Origin: Paenibacillus pabuli NBRC 13638
GTDB lineage: Bacteria > Bacillota > Bacilli > Paenibacillales > Paenibacillaceae
NCBI RefSeq assembly: GCF_001514495.1
Contig: NZ_BCNM01000017.1
Location: forward strand, 1-64,000
DNA length: 64,000 nucleotides
Direction of reading: 5' to 3'
In this document: piece by piece, positions 52,430 to 61,786 of the stretch
How the letters are laid out: each line of letters begins with the position of its first letter
Numbering within the stretch: position 1 is the first letter of the stretch
Made by a program: the position numbers and the translations under genes
The notes under the pieces: model-generated
The model's database searches: none
Told to the model about the DNA's origin: nothing
What the model saw: only the letters and a program-made list of their open reading frames with translations

Positions 52430-53569
52430 ATGAAAAAAATTTCGATTCTCGGGTCAACCGGTTCCATTGGAACCCAGACACTGGATGTAGTCGATATGCA
52501 TCCTGAACGCTTCCAAGTAGAAGGATTGGCTGCTGGTGGCAATATAGAGCTGCTGATTGAGCAAGCGAAGCGTTACAGACCCAAAAAGGTGTCCGTCGGC
52601 TCGAAAGAGCTGGCAGACACGGTGGCTCCGCACTTGCCTGCTGGAACACAACTTTTTTATGGCAAAGAAGGACTGGTGGAAGTTGCTGCCGGAACAGATG
52701 CCGATACAGTTGTTACTGCTGTAATGGGGAGTGTTGGACTCGAGTCGACCTTGGCTGCGATTGATGCGGGCAAACAGATCGGGTTGGCTAACAAGGAGAC
52801 GCTGATTACAGCGGGCCATATTGTAACGGCGAGAGCCAGTGCAAAAGGAGTTCCCATTTTACCGGTAGATAGTGAGCACTCGGCTATTTTTCAATGTTTA
52901 AATGGAGAACCGCGTGAACGCTTGATGGGCATTACGCTTACAGCCTCTGGTGGATCATTTCGTGATCTGACTCGCGAACAGTTAAAGGAAGTTACGGTGG
53001 AAGACGCACTCAAACATCCCAACTGGTCGATGGGCTCCAAAATCACGATTGATTCAGCAACGATGGTGAACAAAGGTCTCGAAGTCATTGAAGCGCACTG
53101 GCTGTTCGGTCTCCAATATGATCAGATTAATGTGCTGCTTCATCCAGAAAGCATCATTCATTCCTACGTGGAATTCAACGATACAAGCATTATTGCGCAG
53201 CTGGGGAATCCGGACATGCGTGTTCCCATCCAGTATGCATTGACCTATCCGGACCGCTTGCCCTCCCCTGCACAACGTTTATCCTTGGCACAAGCAGGCA
53301 AATTACATTTCGGTGAAATGGATATGGAGCGGTTCCCTTGTTTAAGAATAGCATACGAGTGTGGTAAAATGGGGGGGACCGCAACAACGGCGTTTAATGC
53401 AGCCAACGAGGTTGCCGTAGCCCGTTTCTTGCGTAAAGAGATTTCGTTCCTTAAAATAGAGGATATTATTGCTTCTGTGCTGGAAGCACACCGCAATGTA
53501 GACGAGCCTGATTTGGCTGAAATAGCCAGATGTGATCAGGAGAGTCGTCAATTTGCGTCTCGTCTGTAA
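52430..53569 (+). CDS. dxr: 1-deoxy-D-xylulose-5-phosphate reductoisomerase
   Basis: 379 residues. NADPH site ISILGSTGSIGTQTLDVVD, metal site VDSEHSAIFQCL, and ALKHPNWSMGSKITIDSATM. Second step of the MEP isoprenoid pathway. The ATG at 52430 is used with GAGG six bases upstream; an in-frame ATG at 52418 is an alternative but precedes the ribosome site. Confidence 0.97.
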   Translation: MKKISILGSTGSIGTQTLDVVDMHPERFQVEGLAAGGNIELLIEQAKRYRPKKVSVGSKELADTVAPHLPAGTQLFYGKEGLVEVAAGTDADTVVTAVMGSVGLESTLAAIDAGKQIGLANKETLITAGHIVTARASAKGVPILPVDSEHSAIFQCLNGEPRERLMGITLTASGGSFRDLTREQLKEVTVEDALKHPNWSMGSKITIDSATMVNKGLEVIEAHWLFGLQYDQINVLLHPESIIHSYVEFNDTSIIAQLGNPDMRVPIQYALTYPDRLPSPAQRLSLAQAGKLHFGEMDMERFPCLRIAYECGKMGGTATTAFNAANEVAVARFLRKEISFLKIEDIIASVLEAHRNVDEPDLAEIARCDQESRQFASRL

Positions 53570-53682
53570 TCTCTTTTTTCGAAACAAAATGGAAGAAGTG
53601 ATTCTCTTGTGCGGCATCAGAGAATAATGATAATCTAAAGGGACAGACTGCGGTTCGTGCCGTGAAGGAGGATGGATAGGGA

Positions 53683-54954
53683 TTGGAAACCATACAAGTG
53701 GTATTTCTAACGGTGCTCATGTTCTTTGTCATCGTGACGGTTCATGAATGGGGACATTATTATTTTGCCAAGCGCGCCGGTATTCTTGTACGGGAATTTG
53801 CGATCGGTTTTGGTCCCAAATTATTCTCATATAAAAGAAACGAGACCCAGTTCACACTGCGCTTGCTGCCGTTTGGCGGATATGCACGTATGGCAGGTGA
53901 AGATCCGGAACTCGTAGAGATTCAGGAAGGTCAGACCATTGCCGTAAGATCGGCTGATGACCAAGTGAAAATGATTTACCTTGATCAATTGGATAACCGT
54001 AAAAATGTAATTCGTGGTGAAGTGATCTCCATCGATATGGAGAATGCGTTAAAACTGCAACTGGATGTGGATGGCGAAGTTCAGCAGTATCGGATACATC
54101 CGCAGGCCATGCTGGTAAGTCGTGGCAAGCAAACCCAGATCGCACCGAAAGATCGCCAATTTGGCAGTAAAACGGTGGGGCAGCGGGCAATGGCCATTTT
54201 TGCTGGACCACTCATGAATTTTATCTTGGCATTTGTATTGTTTGCGGTGTATGCCCAAATGGCAGGAGTTCCGGTTGAAAATCCGAAAAACCTGGAAATT
54301 GGTGAAGTGCTCGAAGGTGGAGCTGCCTACCAGGCGAACCTGCAAAAGGGAGATATCATTGAAACCATTAATGGTACTGCTATTGGTACAGATTCGAAAA
54401 AAATGGTGACGATGATTGCTGATTCCAAAGACAAGCCGATGGAGTGGACATTGCGTCGGGGGGATGAAACGTTTAATATAACGATCACCCCTCGTGCCGT
54501 AGAAGGTCAAGAGGGCGGTAAGGTCGGAATTGTACCTACACTGCCAACCCGATCTGTTGGATTTGCGGAGACCTTTAAGGTTTCAGGAATAGCGATGGTC
54601 GATACCACCAAAGTCATTTTTGAAGGTTTCAAACATCTGATTAATCAGTTCAACATGGATGACATCGGTGGCCCGGTTCGTACATTTGAGGTCACAGGGC
54701 AAATCGCGAAGCAGGGGATTGAACAGTTGACAAGATGGGCAGCGATCTTGAGCCTTTATCTTGGTATTTTCAACCTGCTGCCGATTCCTGCACTGGATGG
54801 AAGCCGTCTCGTTTTCCTTGGAATCGAAGGGCTGCGGGGCAGACCGGTCGATCCGAATCGTGAAGGGATGGTTCATTTTGTCGGTTTTGCTATGTTGTTT
54901 GTGCTGATGCTGGCAGTAACGTATAATGATATATTACGTTTAATTAACGGATAA
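53683..54954 (+). CDS. rseP: Site-2 protease RseP/RasP, intramembrane metalloprotease
   Basis: 423 residues. Zinc motif HEWGH at 21-25 in the first membrane segment, PDZ domain at about 200-280, and the second catalytic motif NLLPIPALDGSRL near the C terminus. In B. subtilis RasP cleaves anti-sigma factors and remnant signal peptides. TTG at 53683 is ten bases after GGAGG. An unusual 70-residue insertion (about 75-150) follows the first catalytic segment. Confidence 0.95.
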   Translation: METIQVVFLTVLMFFVIVTVHEWGHYYFAKRAGILVREFAIGFGPKLFSYKRNETQFTLRLLPFGGYARMAGEDPELVEIQEGQTIAVRSADDQVKMIYLDQLDNRKNVIRGEVISIDMENALKLQLDVDGEVQQYRIHPQAMLVSRGKQTQIAPKDRQFGSKTVGQRAMAIFAGPLMNFILAFVLFAVYAQMAGVPVENPKNLEIGEVLEGGAAYQANLQKGDIIETINGTAIGTDSKKMVTMIADSKDKPMEWTLRRGDETFNITITPRAVEGQEGGKVGIVPTLPTRSVGFAETFKVSGIAMVDTTKVIFEGFKHLINQFNMDDIGGPVRTFEVTGQIAKQGIEQLTRWAAILSLYLGIFNLLPIPALDGSRLVFLGIEGLRGRPVDPNREGMVHFVGFAMLFVLMLAVTYNDILRLING

Positions 54955-55016
54955 TTATGGTTTGACTATGCTCTGGAAATTCAGAGATGGTCGTTATGGG
55001 AGGACGCTGGAGTCTT

Positions 55017-56471
55017 ATGTCAAAGGAAAACGATAAACAGTTTGTGACCGAAATTACACCACAGGGTGAGGATTTCTCACGCTGGTATATTGATGTTATC
55101 AAAAAAGCTGATCTCATGGACTATGCACCTGTACGCGGTTGCATTGTGTTTAAACCAGACGGGTTTGAAATCTGGGAACACATTAAGGATGAGTTGGATC
55201 GTCGTTTCCGGGAAACGGGTCATCGCAATGCGTATTTCCCGATGTTCATTCCTGAGAGTTTCTTTCAAAAGGAAAAAGAACACGTGGAAGGCTTTAACCC
55301 TGAATTACCATGGGTTACAGAAGCTGGGGGAGAGAAGCTGGAAGAACGTCTGGCAATCCGTCCTACATCAGAAACGATTATTGGTCACATGTATTCCAAG
55401 TGGATTCAGTCTTATCGGGATCTACCGGTATTAATCAACCAGTGGGCTAACGTAGTCCGGTGGGAAAAAAGAACATTGCCTTTCCTTCGCACAAGTGAGT
55501 TCCTGTGGCAGGAAGGTCACACGGCGCACGAGACCGAAGAAGAAGCACGTGAAGAAACGATGAAAATGCTTGAGATTTATCGTAAAGTGGTTGAGGAGTA
55601 TTTGGCAATTCCTGTCATTGTGGGTCAGAAAACCAAATCGGAGAAATTTGCCGGTGCAGTGGATACGTACTCAATCGAAGCCATGATGAAGGATGGACGT
55701 GCTGTACAAGCAGGTACATCACACTACATGGGAACGAACTTTGCAAAAGCATTTGAAATTCAGTATCTTAGCCGGAATAATGTGCTGGAGTTGGCTTACA
55801 CCACTTCATGGGGGGTAAGCACACGTTTGATCGGCGCGTTAATTATGGTTCACGGAGATGACCGTGGTCTTGTGCTTCCTCCTAAAGTTGCACCAACACA
55901 AGTGGTCATGATTCCGATTGGCCCCCCGAAAACGCGTGATGCTGTTGTGGGGCGTGCGGACGAGTTGTTCGCTGAACTGAAACAAGCTGGAATCCGTGTG
56001 AAAATGGATGATCGCAGTGATGTTCGTCCAGGCTGGAAATTCAACGAATACGAGATGCGTGGTGTTCCGATTCGTCTCGAAATTGGTCCGCGTGATATGG
56101 AGAACGGTGTGTGTGTCCTCGTTTCCCGGATTACTGGAGAGAAAAAAGTTGTTGAACAAGCAAATTTGGTGGAAGAAATCCAGACTATGCTGACTCAAGT
56201 GCAGGCAGATATGCTGCAACGTGCTCGGACGTTTATGTCGGACAACTTCTATTCAGTGGATACCCTGGATGAGATGAAAGAACTGATGGAAAATAAACGC
56301 GGGTTCACACTGGCTGGATGGTGCGGTTCAGAAGCTTGCGAAGATAAAGTAAGAGAAGTAACAGGTGCAACAAGCCGGAACATTCCGTTCCAGCCTGCGG
56401 AAGAAAAGCATACGTGCCTGGCTTGTGGTGAAGATGCGAAACACACGGTAGTGTTTGCAAGAGCGTACTAA
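55017..56471 (+). CDS. proS: Prolyl-tRNA synthetase, short archaeal/eukaryotic type
   Basis: 484 residues. Class II core with RPTSETIIGHMYSKWI, FLRTSEFLWQEGHTAH and GTSHYMGTNFAKAFEI, then an anticodon-binding domain and a C-terminal region with GWCGSEACEDKV and TCLACGEDAKHTV, the zinc-like domain of archaeal/eukaryotic-type enzymes. The editing insertion (INS) of long bacterial ProRS is absent, so Ala-tRNAPro must be cleared by another protein. B. subtilis has the long form (564 residues) at this locus. ATG 55017 follows GGAG closely; the frame is open upstream to 54987. Confidence 0.95.
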   Translation: MSKENDKQFVTEITPQGEDFSRWYIDVIKKADLMDYAPVRGCIVFKPDGFEIWEHIKDELDRRFRETGHRNAYFPMFIPESFFQKEKEHVEGFNPELPWVTEAGGEKLEERLAIRPTSETIIGHMYSKWIQSYRDLPVLINQWANVVRWEKRTLPFLRTSEFLWQEGHTAHETEEEAREETMKMLEIYRKVVEEYLAIPVIVGQKTKSEKFAGAVDTYSIEAMMKDGRAVQAGTSHYMGTNFAKAFEIQYLSRNNVLELAYTTSWGVSTRLIGALIMVHGDDRGLVLPPKVAPTQVVMIPIGPPKTRDAVVGRADELFAELKQAGIRVKMDDRSDVRPGWKFNEYEMRGVPIRLEIGPRDMENGVCVLVSRITGEKKVVEQANLVEEIQTMLTQVQADMLQRARTFMSDNFYSVDTLDEMKELMENKRGFTLAGWCGSEACEDKVREVTGATSRNIPFQPAEEKHTCLACGEDAKHTVVFARAY

Positions 56472-56623
56472 GTCAGGAAGACTTGACTAACAGCACTTAT
56501 TCACCGTAAGAGTAAGGAATGGAGAGCTTCTGTCGGATAAAATGAGTCGGTGCGGGTTCGGATCGGGGACATTTTTGAATGCAGAGGCTTTTTCTGTTTG
56601 AAGGGGGTACAAGGAGGAACACG

Positions 56624-59600
56624 ATGAGTGGATTCGAGGAGAAGAGAAAACGGTTTGAATTGTTGATGAAACAGACGGAGCTTCCGGCTGGCCTAGTAGA
56701 GCCCTACTTTTTGGATGGATGGATTGAACGGGTGGAGACAAGTCGCAGCAACCGTGACTGGACGATTGTGATTGCGAAGGATACTTTGGTTCCTGCTCCA
56801 ATCTATCGTACATTTTGCCTGCACATCCAGGAGAAAATGAATCATATCTCCAAAATCACGTTTGGTTTTAAATATAGTGAGCAGGTTGAGATTGGTGACA
56901 TTGTCAGTGAGTATTGGAACTTGTTCCTTGAATGGGTTACCCGGGAGATCCCATCCGTTAACGGTTGGATGAATCGAACGAAGTTTGAATGTGAAGCGGA
57001 TCTGCTTCAATTGACCATGAGTGATGCCATGTCGATGGAGCTTGCAAAGAAGAAGCAGATCGATCAGGCTATAACCACTTTTTATGATAAGTATTTTCAA
57101 TTGCCCTTGCGCGTCAAATTACTGGTTGGTGAGGTTGAAAGCAACAAAGAGGCGATGGAACAATTCCAGCTCAAGAAGCGGGAAGAAGAGCTCCAGGTTA
57201 TCGAACAGATGATGAGTGAGGTCGACTCGGAAATGCCTGAAGAGGAAGAACAGGGCGATGTTCGTTTACAGATGGGCTATGATATCAAGGAACCACCTGT
57301 ACCTATGCAGGAAATTCAGGATGAAGAGAAAAAGGTTACGTTACAGGGGACGGTCTTCGGGCTGGATCGCAAAGAATTGCGGAACGGGAATACCTTGTTT
57401 ACTTTTTATCTGACGGATTTCACGGATTCCATGCAAATGAAGATGTTTGCCAAAACGAAAGAGGATGTCAAAATTCTGAGCTTGCTGGCCAATGGTAAAT
57501 GGGTGAAAGTGCGTGGTCGTGTAGAGTACGATCGCTTCATGCAAATCCCGGAACTGGCCATGATTCCATCGGATTTGGTGGAAGTAAAAGCACCTCCATC
57601 CCGCAAGGATAATGCAGCTGAGAAACGGGTCGAATTCCATCTGCACTCCACCATGAGTACAATGGATGCTGTAACTTCGATCGACAAATATGTAAAGACT
57701 GCAGCAGAATGGGGACACAAAGCCATCGCGGTAAGTGATCATGGCGGTGTACAAGTATATCCGGAAGCATCCAAAGCGGCCAAGAAAAACGGAATTAAGA
57801 TGATCTACGGCCTTGAGGCCAATGTAGTGAACGATTCAGTTGCTGTTGTTATGTCACCGCAGCCGTTGGAACTGAAATCTGCCACATATATCGTCTTTGA
57901 TATCGAGACCACAGGTCTGTCTGTGACCCAGAACAAGATCATCGAGATTGCGGCAGTGAAGATGGAAGACGGTAAAGAGGTTGACCGTTTTGCTACGTTT
58001 GTAAATCCGCATGAGCGCATTCCATATAACATTCAGCAATTGACTAACATTAACGATGAAATGGTGAAGGATGCACCTGAGCTGGAGCCGGTTATCCATG
58101 ATTTTGTGAAATTTGCCGGAGACGGCGTATTAGTTGCGCATAATGCGCGATTCGATATGGGATTTATTCAGGCGTCGCTCAAACAGCTGGGTCTGCCGGA
58201 GCTTCCGAACCCTGTCCTCGATACATTGGAACTGGCACGGTTGTTATATCCAAAAATGAAGAACCACCGTCTGAATACGCTGGCGGATAAATATAAAGTA
58301 GCACTGGAAAGTCATCACCGGGCGATCGACGATACGATCGCTCTCGCAGGCATACTGAATGGATTGATTAATGATGCTGCCCAGATGAAAGGCCTGACCA
58401 TGCTGGATCGGCTGAATGATTATGTTGGGGTTGATCTCTCGAATACGCGTCCATTTCATTGCGGAATCTATGCTTTGAACGATGTCGGCAAAAAGAATCT
58501 ATATAAACTGGTGTCGCTTTCCCATACGGAGCACTTCAAACGAGTGCCTTGTATTCCAAAATCGAAGCTCATCAATTTGCGTGAAGGCCTCATTATTTTA
58601 TCCGGATGTGAAAAAGGTGAGTTTTTCGAGGCTGTCCTCAATAAATCGCTTGAAGAGGCGGAAGAGATAGCGCATTTCTATGACATTCTGGAGATCCAGC
58701 CTCTGACGATGTATATGCATTTGGTGGACAAAGGGCTGGTGGCTACACCTGAAGAGTTGAAGCTTGCTGTCCGTAAAGTAGTCGACATTGGTGAAAAATT
58801 GGGGAAACCGGTAATTGCCACAGGCAACGTGCATTATCTGGAACCGCGCGACAAGCTATATCGGGATATCACCATTCACGGAATTACAGGTTTCAGCCCG
58901 CTTAAAGATCAACGTAAACCGGATGCTCACCTAAGAACGACCGATGAAATGCTGGAAGAGTTCCAGTACCTGGGTCAAGATAAAGCCTACGAGGTTGTCG
59001 TTACGAATACGGTTGAATTGGCGGATCGATTCGAGGAAATCAAACTGTTCCCGGACAAGCTGTTCACCCCGATTCTGGAAGGTGCGGACGATGAGATCCG
59101 TAATACCTGCTATAATACGGCCAAGTCGATTTATGGTGAGGAACTGCCGGAAGTCATTGTGGCACGACTTGAGAAAGAATTGAAGCCAATTATCAAATAC
59201 GGTTTCTCTGCCAACTACCTGATCTCGGAACGCCTGGTTAAAAAATCGAACCAGGACGGTTATCTTGTCGGCTCCCGGGGATCGGTTGGCTCGTCTGTTG
59301 TTGCTACTTTCCTGGGCATTTCCGAGGTTAACCCGCTGCCTGCTCACTATATTTGTGTGAATCCGGAGTGTAAGCACAGTGAGTGGTTCCTGGACGGCAG
59401 CGTGCCGAGTGGATTTGACCTTCCTGAGAAAGAATGTCCTGATTGTGGAGGGCGATTAAAAGGTGAAGGGCAAGATATTCCGTTTGAGACCTTCCTTGGT
59501 TTCAAAGGGGACAAAGTTCCCGATATCGACTTGAACTTCTCGGGTGATTATCAACCGCATGCCCATAACTATACGAAGGTGCTTTTCAGTGAAAAGAGTG

Positions 59601-60943
59601 TATTCCGTGCGGGGACGATTGGTACGGTCGCTGAGAAGACGGCGTTTGGTTTTGCCAAGAAATATGAGGAAGAACATCATAAGAAATGGCGCGGGGCTGA
59701 GCTGAACCGTCTGGCTTCCGGTTGTACCGGGGTTAAACGTAGTACAGGGCAGCATCCCGGTGGTATTGTCGTTGTTCCGGACTATATTGAAGTGGAAGAT
59801 GTAACGCCCGTACAGTTCCCTGCGGATGACGTTAACGCAGAGTGGAAAACAACACACTTTGACTATCACGCCTTCGAAGAGAATTTGCTGAAACTGGATA
59901 TTTTGGGTCATGATGATCCAACCATGATGCGGATGCTGCAAGATTTGACGGGTGTTGATCCAACGACCATTCCGATGAATGATCCTAAAGTTATGAGTAT
60001 GTTCAACTCGACGGAGGCGCTGGGTGTTACGCCAGAGCAGATTCGTTCGCCAGTAGCAACTTTTGGTGTACCGGAGATGGGGACAAAGTTCGTACGTCAG
60101 ATGCTTGTCGAATCTCAGCCTTCCTCTTTTGCCGATCTGCTTCAGATCTCTGGATTGTCTCATGGTACGGGGGTATGGCTCGGCAACGCACAAGATCTAA
60201 TCAAAAATGGAACGTGTAACATCAAAACGGTGATTGGTTGCCGGGATGATATCATGCTGTTCCTGATCTATAAGGCAGGCATGGACGCCAGTCTTGCCTT
60301 TAAAATTACAGAAAGCGTACGTAAGGGGCGCGGTTTGCCGCAAGAATGGATTGATGAGATGAAAAATTGCAAGGTGCCGCAATGGTACATTGATTCCTGT
60401 CTGAAAATCCAGTACATGTTCCCGAAGGCCCACGCGGCCGCTTATGTTATCTCGGCAGTACGTACAGCGTACTTTAAGCTGTATCACCCGATTGAATATT
60501 ATGCGACATATTTCACAGTCCGCGCAGATGAGTTTGACATTGAACTGGTATGTCAGGGATACGAGCCCATCTATCGGAAGATCGTTGAGATTGAGCAATT
60601 AGGTTTCCAGGCACCACCAAAAGAAAAAAATATGCTTCCTGTTCTTGAGATGGCTCTGGAAATGGCAGCGCGCGGATTCTCGCTCAAACCGATTGATCTG
60701 TATCGTTCGGAAGCGACGAAGTTTATCGTTGACGGAAACTCACTTATTCCTCCGTTCTCTGCATTGGGGGGAATCGGGGATAATGCTGCACGCAATATCG
60801 CTGCGGCAAGAGAGCATGGAGAGTTTCTGTCGATTGAAGATTTCCAGCAGAAGTCCAAAGCAAGTAAAACAATTGTAGAATTGCTGACGGGCATGGGATG
60901 CTTCCGTGGTTTGCCGGAAAGCAATCAATTATCACTGTTCTAA
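56624..60943 (+). CDS. polC: DNA polymerase III alpha subunit PolC (Gram-positive type)
   Basis: 1439 residues. N-terminal domain, OB fold (about 240-330), a PHP domain (VEFHLHSTMSTMDAVTS) interrupted by a DnaQ-like 3'-5' exonuclease (YIVFDIETTGLS, LVAHNARFDMGF, HHRAIDDT), a zinc-like finger (CVNPECKHSEW, CPDCGG), and the C-family polymerase with DKVPDIDLNFSGD. It is the leading-strand replicase. ATG at 56624 is six bases after GGAGG; earlier in-frame codons to 56579 precede the site. Confidence 0.98.
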   Translation: MSGFEEKRKRFELLMKQTELPAGLVEPYFLDGWIERVETSRSNRDWTIVIAKDTLVPAPIYRTFCLHIQEKMNHISKITFGFKYSEQVEIGDIVSEYWNLFLEWVTREIPSVNGWMNRTKFECEADLLQLTMSDAMSMELAKKKQIDQAITTFYDKYFQLPLRVKLLVGEVESNKEAMEQFQLKKREEELQVIEQMMSEVDSEMPEEEEQGDVRLQMGYDIKEPPVPMQEIQDEEKKVTLQGTVFGLDRKELRNGNTLFTFYLTDFTDSMQMKMFAKTKEDVKILSLLANGKWVKVRGRVEYDRFMQIPELAMIPSDLVEVKAPPSRKDNAAEKRVEFHLHSTMSTMDAVTSIDKYVKTAAEWGHKAIAVSDHGGVQVYPEASKAAKKNGIKMIYGLEANVVNDSVAVVMSPQPLELKSATYIVFDIETTGLSVTQNKIIEIAAVKMEDGKEVDRFATFVNPHERIPYNIQQLTNINDEMVKDAPELEPVIHDFVKFAGDGVLVAHNARFDMGFIQASLKQLGLPELPNPVLDTLELARLLYPKMKNHRLNTLADKYKVALESHHRAIDDTIALAGILNGLINDAAQMKGLTMLDRLNDYVGVDLSNTRPFHCGIYALNDVGKKNLYKLVSLSHTEHFKRVPCIPKSKLINLREGLIILSGCEKGEFFEAVLNKSLEEAEEIAHFYDILEIQPLTMYMHLVDKGLVATPEELKLAVRKVVDIGEKLGKPVIATGNVHYLEPRDKLYRDITIHGITGFSPLKDQRKPDAHLRTTDEMLEEFQYLGQDKAYEVVVTNTVELADRFEEIKLFPDKLFTPILEGADDEIRNTCYNTAKSIYGEELPEVIVARLEKELKPIIKYGFSANYLISERLVKKSNQDGYLVGSRGSVGSSVVATFLGISEVNPLPAHYICVNPECKHSEWFLDGSVPSGFDLPEKECPDCGGRLKGEGQDIPFETFLGFKGDKVPDIDLNFSGDYQPHAHNYTKVLFSEKSVFRAGTIGTVAEKTAFGFAKKYEEEHHKKWRGAELNRLASGCTGVKRSTGQHPGGIVVVPDYIEVEDVTPVQFPADDVNAEWKTTHFDYHAFEENLLKLDILGHDDPTMMRMLQDLTGVDPTTIPMNDPKVMSMFNSTEALGVTPEQIRSPVATFGVPEMGTKFVRQMLVESQPSSFADLLQISGLSHGTGVWLGNAQDLIKNGTCNIKTVIGCRDDIMLFLIYKAGMDASLAFKITESVRKGRGLPQEWIDEMKNCKVPQWYIDSCLKIQYMFPKAHAAAYVISAVRTAYFKLYHPIEYYATYFTVRADEFDIELVCQGYEPIYRKIVEIEQLGFQAPPKEKNMLPVLEMALEMAARGFSLKPIDLYRSEATKFIVDGNSLIPPFSALGGIGDNAARNIAAAREHGEFLSIEDFQQKSKASKTIVELLTGMGCFRGLPESNQLSLF

Positions 60944-61033
60944 AATGGTAAATGGAGTAACCAGTCAGGGTTTGTCATTTGAATACGTAAATTTTTCTTC
61001 ATTAGTGGTTAAAATAGCAGAGTGATCGCTTAC

Positions 61034-61062
61034 TTGTCACTATTACCAGACTATGTTATAAT
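61034..61062 (+). promoter_or_regulatory. Strong sigma-A promoter for the rimP-nusA-infB operon
   Basis: TTGTCA (61034-61039), 17-base spacer, perfect TATAAT (61057-61062). The transcript would have a leader of about 130 bases before rimP. Confidence 0.8.
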
Positions 61063-61091
61063 TTTTGAAGTGAACGAGATAGTACGAATTT

Positions 61092-61119
61092 CTAAAGAGT
61101 GGGGAAACCCACTCTTTAG
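61092..61119 (+). promoter_or_regulatory. Perfect leader hairpin with GAAA loop upstream of rimP
   Basis: CTAAAGAGTGGG (61092-61103), loop GAAA, CCCACTCTTTAG (61108-61119): a 12-base perfect stem about 25 bases after the likely transcription start, followed by TCTTTGG, too weak for a terminator. It may stabilise the 5' end or pause polymerase. Confidence 0.6.
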
Positions 61120-61201
61120 TCTTTGGTATACAAGAATCTTGGGTAATGAAGAATTTGCCAGTCATTTTTGCTGGTGTAACCTAAGTTGGAGGTTATCGGT
61201 T

Positions 61202-61663
61202 TTGAGCACAACGAACATTAAATCTACCGTGGAAGAAATGATCCAACCCTACTTGAATGAACAAGGCTTCGAGCTGGTTGACATCGAATACGTCAAAGAA
61301 GGCAGCAACTGGTTTTTACGGGTGTATGTCGACAAAGAGGGTGGCATCGACATCGATGATTGCGTCTTGATCAGCGAAAAGCTGAGTGCCAAGCTGGATG
61401 AGAACGATCCGATCCCGACCATCTATTTCCTTGAAGTGTCTTCTCCCGGTGCGGAGCGTCCACTGAAAAAACCGGAGGATGTTGCCAAATCCGTAGGCAA
61501 AAACGTGTTTGTTACGACCTACGAGCCGGTAAATGGAATAAAGGAATTTGAAGGCAAGCTGCTTTCTTTTGATGACGGGGAACTTGTGATCGAAGCAGGC
61601 AAGAAACAGCATGCCATTCTTTATGATAAGGTAGCGAGTGCGCGCCTAGCCATACTGTTTTAA
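61202..61663 (+). CDS. rimP: Ribosome maturation factor RimP
   Basis: 153 residues. LVDIEYVKEGSNWFLRVYVD and EVSSPGAERPLKK are the family signatures. It helps late 30S assembly. TTG at 61202 with GGAGG nine bases upstream; the frame is open to 61022 but no site supports an earlier start. Confidence 0.95.
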   Translation: MSTTNIKSTVEEMIQPYLNEQGFELVDIEYVKEGSNWFLRVYVDKEGGIDIDDCVLISEKLSAKLDENDPIPTIYFLEVSSPGAERPLKKPEDVAKSVGKNVFVTTYEPVNGIKEFEGKLLSFDDGELVIEAGKKQHAILYDKVASARLAILF

Positions 61664-61695
61664 GTGCCTTGTTCACTTTATTAATGAAAAAGACA

Positions 61696-61759
61696 CATCT
61701 CACGATAACGGCAAGGTGCTCATGAGTTCAGAGCCTTTCGCCGTTTTACGTATGAGATG
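61696..61759 (+). promoter_or_regulatory. Structured element between rimP and nusA
   Basis: CATCTCA (61696-61702) pairs with TGAGATG (61753-61759), with inner AACGGC/GCCGTT and GCTC/GAGC arms. There is no T-tract. It lies 27 bases before the nusA start and could affect access or RNA processing. Confidence 0.5.
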
Positions 61760-61786
61760 CCATGTTTGAAAGGGGGATCAACATTC

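Noticed and set aside
59456..60193. 245-codon minus-strand frame
   Set aside because: Antisense to the polymerase domain of polC; amino-acid make-up is not protein-like.
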